DNA from: an uncultured Clostridia bacterium
GTDB taxonomy: Bacteria > Bacillota > Clostridia > Oscillospirales > Oscillospiraceae
Length of the DNA stretch: 18,754 bases
Assembly: GCA_937894515.1 (NCBI GenBank)
Contig: CALCRH010000023.1
Span: 1-18,754 of the forward strand
Reading direction: 5' to 3'
This document shows positions 1 to 8,750 of the stretch, in pieces (position 1 is the stretch's first letter; every line of letters starts with the position of its first letter). Both the position numbers and the translations under genes were made by a program. A model generated the notes under the pieces. That model saw only the letters and a list, made by a program, of their open reading frames with translations, did no database searches and was not told the DNA's origin.

Positions 1-674
1 CCCGCCATATCGCTATTATTATGGACGGCAACGGTCGTTGGGCGAAGAAGCGGGGACTTCCTCGTACTGCCGGACATAAGGTGGGAGCGGAGACTTTCCG
101 CACCATTGCGACCTATTGCAAGAATATCGGCGTGGAGTATCTGACGGTCTATGCGTTCTCTACGGAGAACTGGAAGCGGCCGGAAGAAGAGGTCAGCACC
201 ATCATGAGCCTTTTGAAACGGTACATGCTGGAGGCCATCGACACCATGGAAAAAGACAATATCAAGCTGAAGTTCTTTGGCGATCTGAGCGCCATCTCGC
301 CGGAACTGCAGGAGCTGGTGGAGAAAACCAATGCCATTTCGGCGCGGCTGGACGGATTTCAGGCCAATATCTGCCTGAATTACGGCGGCAGAGCGGAAAT
401 ACTGCACGCAGCAAAGTGTTGTGCAGAAGCCGGCCGGGAACTGACGGAGGAGAACTTCGGTAAGTACCTGTACAGTGCCGACATTCCCGACCCGGAGCTG
501 ATCATTCGCCCCGGCGGAGAGCAGCGGATCAGCAACTTCCTGCTGTGGCAGTGTGCATACAGCGAGTTCTATTTCTGCGATACCCTGTGGCCGGATTTTG
601 ATGAGGAGACGTTAAATCAGGCGATTATTGCCTACCAATCCCGGGACCGTCGGTTCGGCGGCGTGAAAGGATAA
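1..674 (+). CDS. uppS: Isoprenyl (undecaprenyl) diphosphate synthase, 5'-truncated by window edge
   Basis: Cis-prenyltransferase that extends farnesyl diphosphate with isopentenyl diphosphate to undecaprenyl diphosphate, the lipid carrier for peptidoglycan and wall polymers. It acts in the cytoplasm at the membrane face. The frame is open to the window edge: codons from position 3 read R-H-I-A-I-I just before MDGNGRWAKK. The ATG at 21 is therefore an internal Met in the conserved block and not the start. The Asp of MDGNG is the catalytic/Mg-binding residue. The C-terminal substrate motif RPGGEQRISNFLLWQ and the following AYSEFYF are both present. About 223 residues are visible, against roughly 230-250 for the family, so only a short N-terminal piece is missing. 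It heads the visible + strand run and ends 4 bases before cdsA. Family assignment is secure. Confidence 0.96.
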   Translation, partial: RHIAIIMDGNGRWAKKRGLPRTAGHKVGAETFRTIATYCKNIGVEYLTVYAFSTENWKRPEEEVSTIMSLLKRYMLEAIDTMEKDNIKLKFFGDLSAISPELQELVEKTNAISARLDGFQANICLNYGGRAEILHAAKCCAEAGRELTEENFGKYLYSADIPDPELIIRPGGEQRISNFLLWQCAYSEFYFCDTLWPDFDEETLNQAIIAYQSRDRRFGGVKG

Positions 675-678
675 GGAT

Positions 679-1524
679 ATGTTACAGAGAATTTTAGTGG
701 CGGTGGTGGGGATCCCCCTGTTGCTGTTTGTCCTGTGCCGGTGTCCGGTGTGGGCGACGGCGATTTTTCTGGAGTTGCTGTGCTTTGTGGGCGCCTATGA
801 GCTTTGCGGTACCGTGATGGTGAAGGAGAAGGCCAACCGGTATTTCAGCATGGCGGGCCTTATCGGTTTTTTTGTGATTCTGATGCCCTATTGGCATGAT
901 GAGGATTCGGCACTGGTGATTCTGCCGTGGCTGATCGCGTTTATGATTCTATGCGTATTGATCTGTATGATAGTGGGATATGGCAAACCGAATGGATTGA
1001 GTTTTAGCGATATTTGCACGCTGATGGTGGCCGGGGGAGCCATTCCGCTGGCGCTGGGCTGCCTGCTGCGGCTGCGGCTGATGGAGTACGGCGGCGGGCT
1101 GGTGCTGATCCCGCTGGTGGCGGCATTCTGCTCCGATGCGCTGGCGCTGTTCGGCGGGAGTCTTTTCGGCGGGAAGCTGTTCGGCGACAAAAAGCTGGCG
1201 CCTCGGGTCAGCCCCAAGAAGACCCGGGAGGGTGCTGTGGCCGGCCTGCTGGGCGGTATGGCGGGCATGATCCTGTTCCGAATCGGCTTTTTCCTGGTTA
1301 CCGAGGTACAACTCCACATCGGCTGGTGTGTGCTGCTGGGACTTGTGGGTGCTGCTGTTGGACAGTTGGGCGATCTGGTGTTTTCCTGTATCAAGCGGGA
1401 GTTCGGTATCAAGGACTACGGCAAGCTGCTGCCCGGTCACGGCGGTATACTGGATCGGTTTGACAGCGTGATCTTCGCGGCACCGGTGCTGTGGCTTATC
1501 ATCAGCCAGGTGGCGATCTATTGA
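679..1524 (+). CDS. cdsA: Phosphatidate cytidylyltransferase (CDP-diglyceride synthase)
   Basis: Integral membrane enzyme that makes CDP-diacylglycerol from phosphatidate and CTP, the branch point for phosphatidylglycerol and other phospholipids. The 281 residues are mostly hydrophobic, with several predicted membrane segments. The C-terminal family signature is intact at residues 236-263: S-x-x-K-R-E, then K-D-Y-G-K, then PGHGGILDRFDS. These acidic and basic residues bind metal and CTP. An AAAGGA ribosome binding site at 666-671 lies 7 bases from the ATG and overlaps the end of uppS. The gene lies between uppS and dxr, the usual order in Firmicutes. Nothing is odd about its length or composition. 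Confidence 0.96.
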   Translation: MLQRILVAVVGIPLLLFVLCRCPVWATAIFLELLCFVGAYELCGTVMVKEKANRYFSMAGLIGFFVILMPYWHDEDSALVILPWLIAFMILCVLICMIVGYGKPNGLSFSDICTLMVAGGAIPLALGCLLRLRLMEYGGGLVLIPLVAAFCSDALALFGGSLFGGKLFGDKKLAPRVSPKKTREGAVAGLLGGMAGMILFRIGFFLVTEVQLHIGWCVLLGLVGAAVGQLGDLVFSCIKREFGIKDYGKLLPGHGGILDRFDSVIFAAPVLWLIISQVAIY

Positions 1525-1532
1525 GGCGAGTT

Positions 1533-2675
1533 ATGACGAAAGCAATTTCCCTGCTTGGCTGTACCGGCTCTATCGGACGGCAGACCCTGCAGGTGGTAAG
1601 TGAATTGGGATTGCAGGTCACGGCGCTGGCGGCAAACGAAAGCGTAGACCTGGTGGAACAGCAGGTACGGCAATATAAGCCGCGCCTTGTTGTGCTGTAT
1701 CGGGAGGATGCGGCCCGGGAACTGCGGCAGCGTCTTTCGGATACAGATGTGGAAATTTTGAGCGGGGCAGAGGGACTTTTACGTGCTGCGACTGCGGAAG
1801 ATGCCGATACGGTGGTGACGGCGGTGGTGGGCAGCGTGGGTTTGGAGCCGACCATTGCCGCCATCGAAAAAGGAAAACGTATCGCCCTTGCCAACAAGGA
1901 AACCCTGGTGTGTGCCGGCGAGCTGGTGATGGGCGCGGCAGAGAAATTCGGCGCGGCAATCGTGCCGGTGGACTCGGAACACAGCGCCATCTTTCAGAGC
2001 TTGCAGGGCTGCCGGGACCGGGGCGAGATCAAGCGGCTGATCCTGACCTGCTCCGGCGGGCCGTTTTACGGCATGAGCTACGAAGAATTGGAGCAGATGC
2101 GTCCGGAAAATGCCCTGAAGCACCCCAACTGGTCTATGGGGGCGAAGATCACCATTGACAGCGCTACGCTGATGAACAAAGGCCTGGAGATCATCGAGGC
2201 CATGCGGCTGTACCATCTGCCCATCGGGCAGGTGGACGCGGTGATCCACCGGCAGAGCATCGTCCACTCTCTGGTGGAGTATCGGGACGGGGCTATGCTG
2301 GCACAGCTCGGCACGCCGGATATGAAGCTGCCCATTCGCTATGCGCTGACCTATCCCTATCGTGCCAAAACGCCGGATCAGACGCTGGATCTGCTGACCT
2401 GTGGAGAGCTGACCTTTGCCAAACCGGATGAGGAGGCATTCCGCTGCCTGAAACTGGCCAAGGATTGTGCAAAAACGGGAGGTACGGCGCCGGCAATTCT
2501 GAATGCTGCCAATGAGGAAGCGGTATTGCAGTTTCTGCGCCGGGAAATCGGCTTCAACGATATCCACCGCAGCGTGGAAAAAGCGTTGGATGCGGTGGCG
2601 GTGAAATATCAGCCAAGCCTTTCGGATATACTGGAAGCAGACCGTCTGGCTCGAGCCGCGGTACTGAACAAATAA
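1533..2675 (+). CDS. dxr: 1-deoxy-D-xylulose 5-phosphate reductoisomerase
   Basis: Second enzyme of the MEP pathway: NADPH-dependent conversion of DXP to 2-C-methyl-D-erythritol 4-phosphate in the cytoplasm. I start it at ATG 1533 (380 residues), 8 bases after the cdsA stop and behind GAGGCGAG (1523-1530). The frame is open back to 1491, but that would add 14 residues inside cdsA ahead of the family's normal N-terminus. Visible motifs are the nucleotide-binding GCTGSIG (residues 9-15), ALANKETLV, and the metal ligands D147 and E149 in VDSEH. The substrate loop HPNWSMG (197-203) and NKGLE ending at E219 are also present. Length is normal. With ispG nearby, it places two MEP steps in one transcription unit with uppS, which consumes the product. 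Confidence 0.97.
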   Translation: MTKAISLLGCTGSIGRQTLQVVSELGLQVTALAANESVDLVEQQVRQYKPRLVVLYREDAARELRQRLSDTDVEILSGAEGLLRAATAEDADTVVTAVVGSVGLEPTIAAIEKGKRIALANKETLVCAGELVMGAAEKFGAAIVPVDSEHSAIFQSLQGCRDRGEIKRLILTCSGGPFYGMSYEELEQMRPENALKHPNWSMGAKITIDSATLMNKGLEIIEAMRLYHLPIGQVDAVIHRQSIVHSLVEYRDGAMLAQLGTPDMKLPIRYALTYPYRAKTPDQTLDLLTCGELTFAKPDEEAFRCLKLAKDCAKTGGTAPAILNAANEEAVLQFLRREIGFNDIHRSVEKALDAVAVKYQPSLSDILEADRLARAAVLNK

Positions 2676-2687
2676 AGGAAGTCTGAC

Positions 2688-3749
2688 ATGACCATTGTCT
2701 ATATTCTGGCGGCTGTTCTGCTCTTTGGTTTTTTGATTTTTATCCACGAGCTGGGACACTTTATGACCGCTAAGGCCTGCAATGTGCGGGTCAACGAGTT
2801 CGCCCTGGGCATGGGACCTGCACTATGGCAAAAACAAAAAGGGGAGACGACCTATTCCCTGCGGGCCTTTCCCGTAGGCGGTTACTGCGCCATGGAGGGG
2901 GAAGAGGAGGATTCCGAGGATCCCCGTGCGCTTAATCATCAGGGCTTTTGGGCAAAGCTGCTGATCTTTGTGGCCGGCGCCGCCATGAATTTCCTCACCG
3001 GCTTACTCATTGTTCTGGTGCTTTACAGCGGCGCCAAGGCCTTTTATATGCCTACGATCATGGGCTTTGCCGATGGCTGTCCCTTACAGGGGGATTTGCA
3101 GGTGGGAGATACCCTCTATGCCATAGACGGCGAGCGGGTCTATGTTTACAGTGACGTGAGTCTGCTGTTCAGCCTGAACCAGACCGACATCTTTGACCTG
3201 ACGGTTTTGCGTGACGGGGAAAGGGTGACGCTGCGGGACTTCCCTATGGAACGAAATACCTATATAGATCAGGCGGGAAATTCCTACACCGGTTACGGAC
3301 TGTATTTCGGCGCAGAGGAGGCGACCTTCGGCAGCAGGCTGGGATATAGCTGGCGCAACACCATGGACTTTGTACGCATGGTGCGGATGTCGCTGAAGAT
3401 GCTTCTCACCGGTGAGGCCGGCGTGAAAGACCTGAGCGGTCCGGTGGGCATTGTGTCTACCATTACCGAGGTGGGACAGCAATCCGGCAGTTTTCGGGCG
3501 GCGCTGGACAATATCGCCTATTTCGGGGCTTTGATCGCGGTGAACATCGCGGTGATGAACCTGCTGCCCCTGCCGGCGTTGGATGGCGGTAAGATCTTCT
3601 TTTTGGTGATCAATGCCATCGCCATGGCGCTGTTTCGGAAGCAGATTCCCGCCAAATATGAAAACGCCATTCATTTTGCAGGACTTGTTCTGCTGTTGGG
3701 ACTGATGGCTGTGATAACATTTAGTGACATTTGGAAACTATTCACATAG
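2688..3749 (+). CDS. rseP: RIP metalloprotease RseP/RasP (site-2 protease family)
   Basis: Zinc intramembrane protease that cleaves membrane proteins, such as anti-sigma factors or signal-peptide remnants, within the bilayer. The specific substrate here is unknown. The 353 residues begin with a membrane helix carrying the zinc site HELGH (residues 20-24). Then come FALGMGP and RAFPVGGYCAM, typical of the family, a PDZ-like domain around residues 110-190, and the second zinc motif NLLPLPALDGG with D299. At least four membrane segments are apparent. An AAAGGAA ribosome binding site (2674-2680) overlaps the dxr stop. The 3' end overlaps the open frame of ispG, but the real ispG start lies 11 bases downstream. 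Position between dxr and ispG is standard for Clostridia. Confidence 0.95.
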   Translation: MTIVYILAAVLLFGFLIFIHELGHFMTAKACNVRVNEFALGMGPALWQKQKGETTYSLRAFPVGGYCAMEGEEEDSEDPRALNHQGFWAKLLIFVAGAAMNFLTGLLIVLVLYSGAKAFYMPTIMGFADGCPLQGDLQVGDTLYAIDGERVYVYSDVSLLFSLNQTDIFDLTVLRDGERVTLRDFPMERNTYIDQAGNSYTGYGLYFGAEEATFGSRLGYSWRNTMDFVRMVRMSLKMLLTGEAGVKDLSGPVGIVSTITEVGQQSGSFRAALDNIAYFGALIAVNIAVMNLLPLPALDGGKIFFLVINAIAMALFRKQIPAKYENAIHFAGLVLLLGLMAVITFSDIWKLFT

Positions 3750-3760
3750 AGGGTGAGAGT

Positions 3761-4798
3761 ATGAGCAAGCAAATTCATGTGGGACAGGTGACAATAGGCG
3801 GCGGTGCCCCTGTTGCCATTCAGTCCATGTGCAATACAAAAACCGAAAATGTAAGCGCTACCGTGGCGCAGATCCTGGCGCTGGAAGAGGCCGGGTGTGA
3901 GATCATTCGCGTGGCGGTGCCCACCATGGAGGCGGCGCAGGCCATCGGAAAGATCAAAGAGGGCATCCATATCCCGCTGGTGGCAGATATTCACTTTGAC
4001 TATAAGCTGGCGCTGGAGTGTGCCAAGCAGGGTGTGGATAAAATTCGCATCAACCCGGGCAACATCGGCTCACAGGACAAGGTACGCGCCGTGGCTGACG
4101 CCTGTAAGGAACGGGGCATCCCCATCCGTATCGGCGTCAACGGCGGCTCTCTGGAAAAAGAGCTGCTGCAAAAATACGGCGGCGTGACGGCTCAGGCACT
4201 GGTGGAAAGCGCCATGGGGCATGTCCACTTGCTGAACGACTGCAACTTTGACGACATCTGCATCAGCGTGAAAGGCTCCCATGTACCCACCAACATGGCG
4301 GCATATCAGATGCTGCATCAGCAGACCGATTATCCTCTGCATCTGGGGGTCACCGAGGCGGGAACGCCGGGAATGGGCGTGCTGAAATCCGCCATCGGCA
4401 TTGGCGGCCTTTTGTGTCAGGGTATCGGCGACACCATTCGCGTCAGCCTGACCGCTGACCCGGTGGAGGAGGTCTACGCGGCGAAGCGTATCCTCTCCGC
4501 GGCGGGCATCCGGCAGATGGGACCGAATCTCATTTCCTGTCCCACCTGTGGACGAACCAAATATGATATGATCCCCATTGCCGAGGAAGTGGAGCGGCGG
4601 CTGCAAAGCTGCACCAAGCAGATCACCGTGGCGGTGATGGGCTGTGTGGTCAACGGACCCGGTGAGGCGCGGAATGCCGATGTAGGGATTGCCGGCGGCG
4701 AAAAAGAGGGGTTGCTGTTCCGCAAGGGTGAGGTTTTATACAAAGTGCCGCAGGAGCAGCTGGTTGATGCATTGATGGAAGAAATCGAACAGCTATGA
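3761..4798 (+). CDS. ispG: 4-hydroxy-3-methylbut-2-en-1-yl diphosphate synthase (flavodoxin/ferredoxin-dependent)
   Basis: Penultimate MEP-pathway enzyme. It reductively opens MEcPP to HMBPP using a [4Fe-4S] cluster. I start at ATG 3761 (345 residues) behind GGGTGAG. A TTG at 3731 is in frame but lies inside rseP and adds ten non-conserved residues. The N-terminal TIM-barrel part starts with VGQVTIGGGAPVAIQSM. The C-terminal cluster ligands are C260 and C263 (SCPTCGRTKYD), C295 (MGCVVNGPGE) and E302. This is the short bacterial form without the plant-type insert. Its stop overlaps the polC start as ATGA, so the two are probably translationally coupled. Confidence 0.97.
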   Translation: MSKQIHVGQVTIGGGAPVAIQSMCNTKTENVSATVAQILALEEAGCEIIRVAVPTMEAAQAIGKIKEGIHIPLVADIHFDYKLALECAKQGVDKIRINPGNIGSQDKVRAVADACKERGIPIRIGVNGGSLEKELLQKYGGVTAQALVESAMGHVHLLNDCNFDDICISVKGSHVPTNMAAYQMLHQQTDYPLHLGVTEAGTPGMGVLKSAIGIGGLLCQGIGDTIRVSLTADPVEEVYAAKRILSAAGIRQMGPNLISCPTCGRTKYDMIPIAEEVERRLQSCTKQITVAVMGCVVNGPGEARNADVGIAGGEKEGLLFRKGEVLYKVPQEQLVDALMEEIEQL

Positions 4799-7700
4799 GT
4801 GAAAAAATACCGTTTTTTGACTTTTTTGAAAATTTCAATCCGGATCGGGAACTGCGGTTGCTGCTGCATGATGCGTTAGTGGTGGGCGGCGTACTGGATC
4901 CGGAGAAGCGCAGCATGGAGCTGGAGCTGGAGTGCAGCGAGGATTTGCCGGAAGCGGCCCAGTCTGCCCTGCGTCAGCTTCTGATGGAGTGCTACGGCCT
5001 GAAGCAGATGCGCCTGACCGTGCGGGGCACCAAGTCGGATAAGGACGCGCCCCAGATTATCATGGGCAAGACCATCAAGGGAAAAATCATTCCCATGGAG
5101 GGATTGAACCCCAAGATGGGCAGTGTCGTGGTGGAGGGCAAGGTCTTTGCTGCCGAATGCTATGAGACACGCCGCAAGGGACTTTGGTGCATCAGCTTCG
5201 ATATGACCGACTACCATGGCTCGGTCAGCGTGCGGAAGTACACAGATGAGAAAGAGGCAAAAGCGGTGGGCGGCGCCATTGACACGGGTATGTGGCTGCG
5301 GGTGCAGGGCTTGGTGGAATTGACCCGTGACGGCAAGGACGTACAGCTTCGGCCGCTGAATATCAGCAAGATCACCCACAAGGGACGCATGGACACCAAC
5401 CCGGAAAAGCGGGTGGAGCTGCATCTACATACCCAGATGAGCAACATGGACGCGCTGACGGATACCAAGAGCGTCATCAAGCAGGCGATCAAATGGGGTC
5501 ACCCCGCTATCGCTATCACCGACCACGGCGTGTGCCAGTCCTTCCCCGATGCCTGGCACACGGCGGAGGGGAAGATCAAGATCCTCTACGGCATGGAGGG
5601 GTATTTCGTCAACAATCTGGACGACCGTATCGCGGTACATGGGACGAAAGATCAGCCCTTTGCCGATGAAATCGTGTGCTTTGACATTGAAACCACGGGT
5701 TTGAACGTGGCTACCGAGGCGATCACGGAGATCGGTGCGGTGGTGCTGCGCAGCGGAGAGGTAACGGAGCGGTTTCAGACCTTCGTCAACCCCAATCGGC
5801 GTCTGACGCCGGAGATCATCGGACTGACGGGCATCACAGACGCCATGCTGAAAGATGCGCCGTCATTGAAGGACGCGCTGACGGAATTTCTGGCGTTTGT
5901 GGACGGACGGCCCTTGGCAGCCCACAACGCGGAGTTCGATATCGGCTTTATCCGTGCCGGCTGCCGCAAGGTGGGACTGGAGTTTGACCCCACCTACATT
6001 GATTCCCTGATTCTGGCGCAGAACCTGCTGCCGGAGCTGGGAAAGTACAAACTGGACATCGTGGCGGAGCATCTGGACCTGCCCGCCTTTAACCACCACC
6101 GCGCCAGCGATGATGCGGCAACGGTGGGATATATGCTGATCCCGTTTTTTGACAAGATGACAAAGGAGCTGGGTATCGGCAGTTTGCAGCAGATCAACGG
6201 CGAGATGCTGAAGCTGCGGCCTTTGGGCAGCCGATCCAACCGCTATCCCAAGCATATTATTCTTCTCGCCAAGAACAAGCTGGGCCTGAAGCACCTGTAT
6301 CAACTGGTGACGGCGTCCAATCTGAAATACTTCAAGCGTGTGCCCACCATCCCCAAGACGGAACTGGTGGCACACAGGGAGGGGCTCATTATCGGCTCGG
6401 CCTGCGAAGCGGGCGAGCTGTTCCGCGCCATCGTGGATCACAAGGATTGGGATGAGCTGAAGCGTATCGCATCGTTCTACGACTATCTGGAGATCCAGCC
6501 GGTGTGCAACAATATGTTCATGCTGCGCCGGGGTGAGGTCAATTCCGTGGAGGACTTGCGGGAGTTCAACCGCACCATCGTCCGTCTGGGTGAGGAGTTG
6601 GGCAAGCCGGTGTGTGCCACCGGTGACGTCCACTTCCAGGAGCCGGAGGACGAGATCTATCGCCATATTCTTTTGGCCAGCAAGAAGTTTGAGGACGCGG
6701 ACGAGAGTCTGCCCATCTACTTCAAGACCACAGACGAAATGCTGGCCGAGTTCAGCTATCTGGGTGCGGAAAAAGCCCATGAGGTGGTCATCGACAACCC
6801 CCGGAAGATCGCGGATCTGGTGGAGGAGATCGAGCTTCTGCCCGCCGGTCAGCTCTTCCCGCCCCGCCTTGAAAACTCTGAACAGGAATTGAACCAGCGG
6901 GTGTGGGACAAGTGCCACGAGCTGTACGGCGAAAATCCGCCGCAGCTCATTGTAGATCGCCTGAACGTGGAACTGGGCGGCATTCTGGGCAAGTATGACG
7001 TGGTGTATATGTCCGCCCAGAAGCTGGTGCAGCGGAGTCTGGAAAACGGCTATCTGGTGGGCTCCCGAGGCTCTGTTGGCTCCTCGCTGGTGGCGTATAT
7101 GTCCGGCATCACGGAGGTCAACTCCCTGCCGCCCCACTACCGCTGCCCCAAGTGCAAGTATGTGGAGTTCCAGGAGGACAAGCAATACGGCTGCGGCGCG
7201 GATATGCCGGATAAGGTCTGTCCCAACTGCGGCGAAAAGCTGGTGAAGGACGGATTTGACATACCGTTTGAAACCTTTTTGGGCTACGGCGGCGGCAAGG
7301 TGCCGGATATCGACCTGAACTTCTCCGGCGAATATCAGGCAAAGGCACATCGCCACGCTATCGAGATGTTCGGTCAGACCCAGGTGTTCCGCGCCGGTAC
7401 CATCGGTACGCTGGCAGATAAGACCGCCATCGGTTTCGTGCTGAAATACAAGGAGGAAAAGGGACTGGAGTTCGGCAATGCGGAGCTGAACCGTCTGGCC
7501 TCGGGCTGCGTGGGGGTACGCCGCACCACCGGGCAGCACCCCGGTGGTCTGGTGGTGGTGCCGGACGACATGGACGTGGAGGATTTTACGGCTGTCCAGC
7601 ATCCTGCCGATGACCCCAATTCCGATCAGTGCACCACACACTTTGAGTATCACTGCATGGAGGATAACCTCCTCAAGCTGGATATGCTGGGACACGATGA

Positions 7701-8736
7701 TCCCACCATGATCAAGTATCTGGAGGAGTATACCGGCGTCAACGCCCGCCAGATCCCACTGGACGATCCGGACACCATGAGCATCTTCACCTCGTCCAAG
7801 GTGCTGGGCTATGAGCACGATGAAATCTTGGGCGAAACCGGCGCTGTGGCGATCCCGGAGTTCAACACCCGGTTTACCCGGGGCATGCTGATGGACACCA
7901 TGCCCACCAACTTCAACACGCTGGTGCGCCTGTCCGGTTTCTCCCATGGCACCGATGTGTGGCTGGGCAATGCCCGGGACCTGATCGTGGGCGGTACGGC
8001 GTCCGTTCTGGAGACGGTGGGCTGCCGCGATGACATCATGCTGTACCTCATTTCCATGGGTCTCGACCCCAAGATGAGCTTTAAGATCATGGAGGCCGTC
8101 CGGAAGGGAAAGGTGAAGAAGAAGGGCTTCGAGCCGGGCTGGGAGGAAGCCATGCGGGAACACAATGTTCCCGACTGGTACATCGGCTCCCTTGCCAAGA
8201 TCGGCTATCTGTTCCCCAAGGCTCACGCCGTGGCCTACGTGATGATGGCGTTCCGTATCGCGTGGTTCAAGGTGCATGAACCGCTGGCATTTTACGCCGT
8301 GTTCTTCTCCATTCGCGCCAAGGCCTTTGACGCCGAATACTGCTGCGCCGGAATGGATGCCGTGAAGCGGAAGATCCATGAGATCGAGAACAACAAGGAC
8401 GCCACCGATGTGGAGCAGAACCTGCTGGTGACGCTGGAGGTGTGCTATGAGTTCTACCTCCGGGGCTTCCACTTTGACACCATCGACATCTACAACTCCG
8501 ATGCCACCATGTTCAAGATCACGGAAAACGGTCTGCTGCCGCCCTTTGTCAGTGTACACGGGCTGGGCGAGGCTGCTGCGCTGGACACGGTGGAAAAGCG
8601 AAAGGGCAAGAACTTCATCTCGGTGGAGGAATTTTCGGAGTGCTGCAATAAGCTGAGCAAGACCCACATTGAACAGCTCCGTAATCTGGGAGCATTTGCC
8701 GGTATGGCGGACACCTCACAGGTGAGCCTGTTCTGA
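4795..8736 (+). CDS. polC: DNA polymerase III PolC-type alpha subunit
   Basis: Gram-positive replicative DNA polymerase with built-in proofreading. An N-terminal OB-type region occupies roughly residues 60-200. A PHP domain starts at VELHLHTQMSNMD (H210, H212) and includes ITDHG. It is interrupted, as is usual in PolC, by a DEDDh 3'-5' exonuclease that begins FDIETTG (D297, E299) and ends near the HHRASDD motif. The polymerase part has the PolC zinc finger C784-C787-C809-C812 and the catalytic PDIDLNFSG motif (D838, D840). The C-terminus ends TSQVSLF. At 1313 residues it is somewhat shorter than the ~1430-1440 of Bacillus PolC, the difference being mainly N-terminal. The start overlaps the ispG stop by 4 bases. 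The family assignment is certain. Confidence 0.98.
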   Translation: MSEKIPFFDFFENFNPDRELRLLLHDALVVGGVLDPEKRSMELELECSEDLPEAAQSALRQLLMECYGLKQMRLTVRGTKSDKDAPQIIMGKTIKGKIIPMEGLNPKMGSVVVEGKVFAAECYETRRKGLWCISFDMTDYHGSVSVRKYTDEKEAKAVGGAIDTGMWLRVQGLVELTRDGKDVQLRPLNISKITHKGRMDTNPEKRVELHLHTQMSNMDALTDTKSVIKQAIKWGHPAIAITDHGVCQSFPDAWHTAEGKIKILYGMEGYFVNNLDDRIAVHGTKDQPFADEIVCFDIETTGLNVATEAITEIGAVVLRSGEVTERFQTFVNPNRRLTPEIIGLTGITDAMLKDAPSLKDALTEFLAFVDGRPLAAHNAEFDIGFIRAGCRKVGLEFDPTYIDSLILAQNLLPELGKYKLDIVAEHLDLPAFNHHRASDDAATVGYMLIPFFDKMTKELGIGSLQQINGEMLKLRPLGSRSNRYPKHIILLAKNKLGLKHLYQLVTASNLKYFKRVPTIPKTELVAHREGLIIGSACEAGELFRAIVDHKDWDELKRIASFYDYLEIQPVCNNMFMLRRGEVNSVEDLREFNRTIVRLGEELGKPVCATGDVHFQEPEDEIYRHILLASKKFEDADESLPIYFKTTDEMLAEFSYLGAEKAHEVVIDNPRKIADLVEEIELLPAGQLFPPRLENSEQELNQRVWDKCHELYGENPPQLIVDRLNVELGGILGKYDVVYMSAQKLVQRSLENGYLVGSRGSVGSSLVAYMSGITEVNSLPPHYRCPKCKYVEFQEDKQYGCGADMPDKVCPNCGEKLVKDGFDIPFETFLGYGGGKVPDIDLNFSGEYQAKAHRHAIEMFGQTQVFRAGTIGTLADKTAIGFVLKYKEEKGLEFGNAELNRLASGCVGVRRTTGQHPGGLVVVPDDMDVEDFTAVQHPADDPNSDQCTTHFEYHCMEDNLLKLDMLGHDDPTMIKYLEEYTGVNARQIPLDDPDTMSIFTSSKVLGYEHDEILGETGAVAIPEFNTRFTRGMLMDTMPTNFNTLVRLSGFSHGTDVWLGNARDLIVGGTASVLETVGCRDDIMLYLISMGLDPKMSFKIMEAVRKGKVKKKGFEPGWEEAMREHNVPDWYIGSLAKIGYLFPKAHAVAYVMMAFRIAWFKVHEPLAFYAVFFSIRAKAFDAEYCCAGMDAVKRKIHEIENNKDATDVEQNLLVTLEVCYEFYLRGFHFDTIDIYNSDATMFKITENGLLPPFVSVHGLGEAAALDTVEKRKGKNFISVEEFSECCNKLSKTHIEQLRNLGAFAGMADTSQVSLF

Positions 8737-8750
8737 AAGGAGAACATTCT

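Noticed and set aside
1779..2759. A 326-codon - strand open frame over dxr
   Set aside because: Shadow frame; dxr motifs are complete on the + strand and no promoter or ribosome site supports the antisense frame.
5863..8667. A 934-codon open frame antisense to polC
   Set aside because: It mirrors the codon periodicity of polC, has no ribosome site, and its translation (rich in H, Q, L, V) has no recognisable domain. PolC on the + strand is unequivocal.
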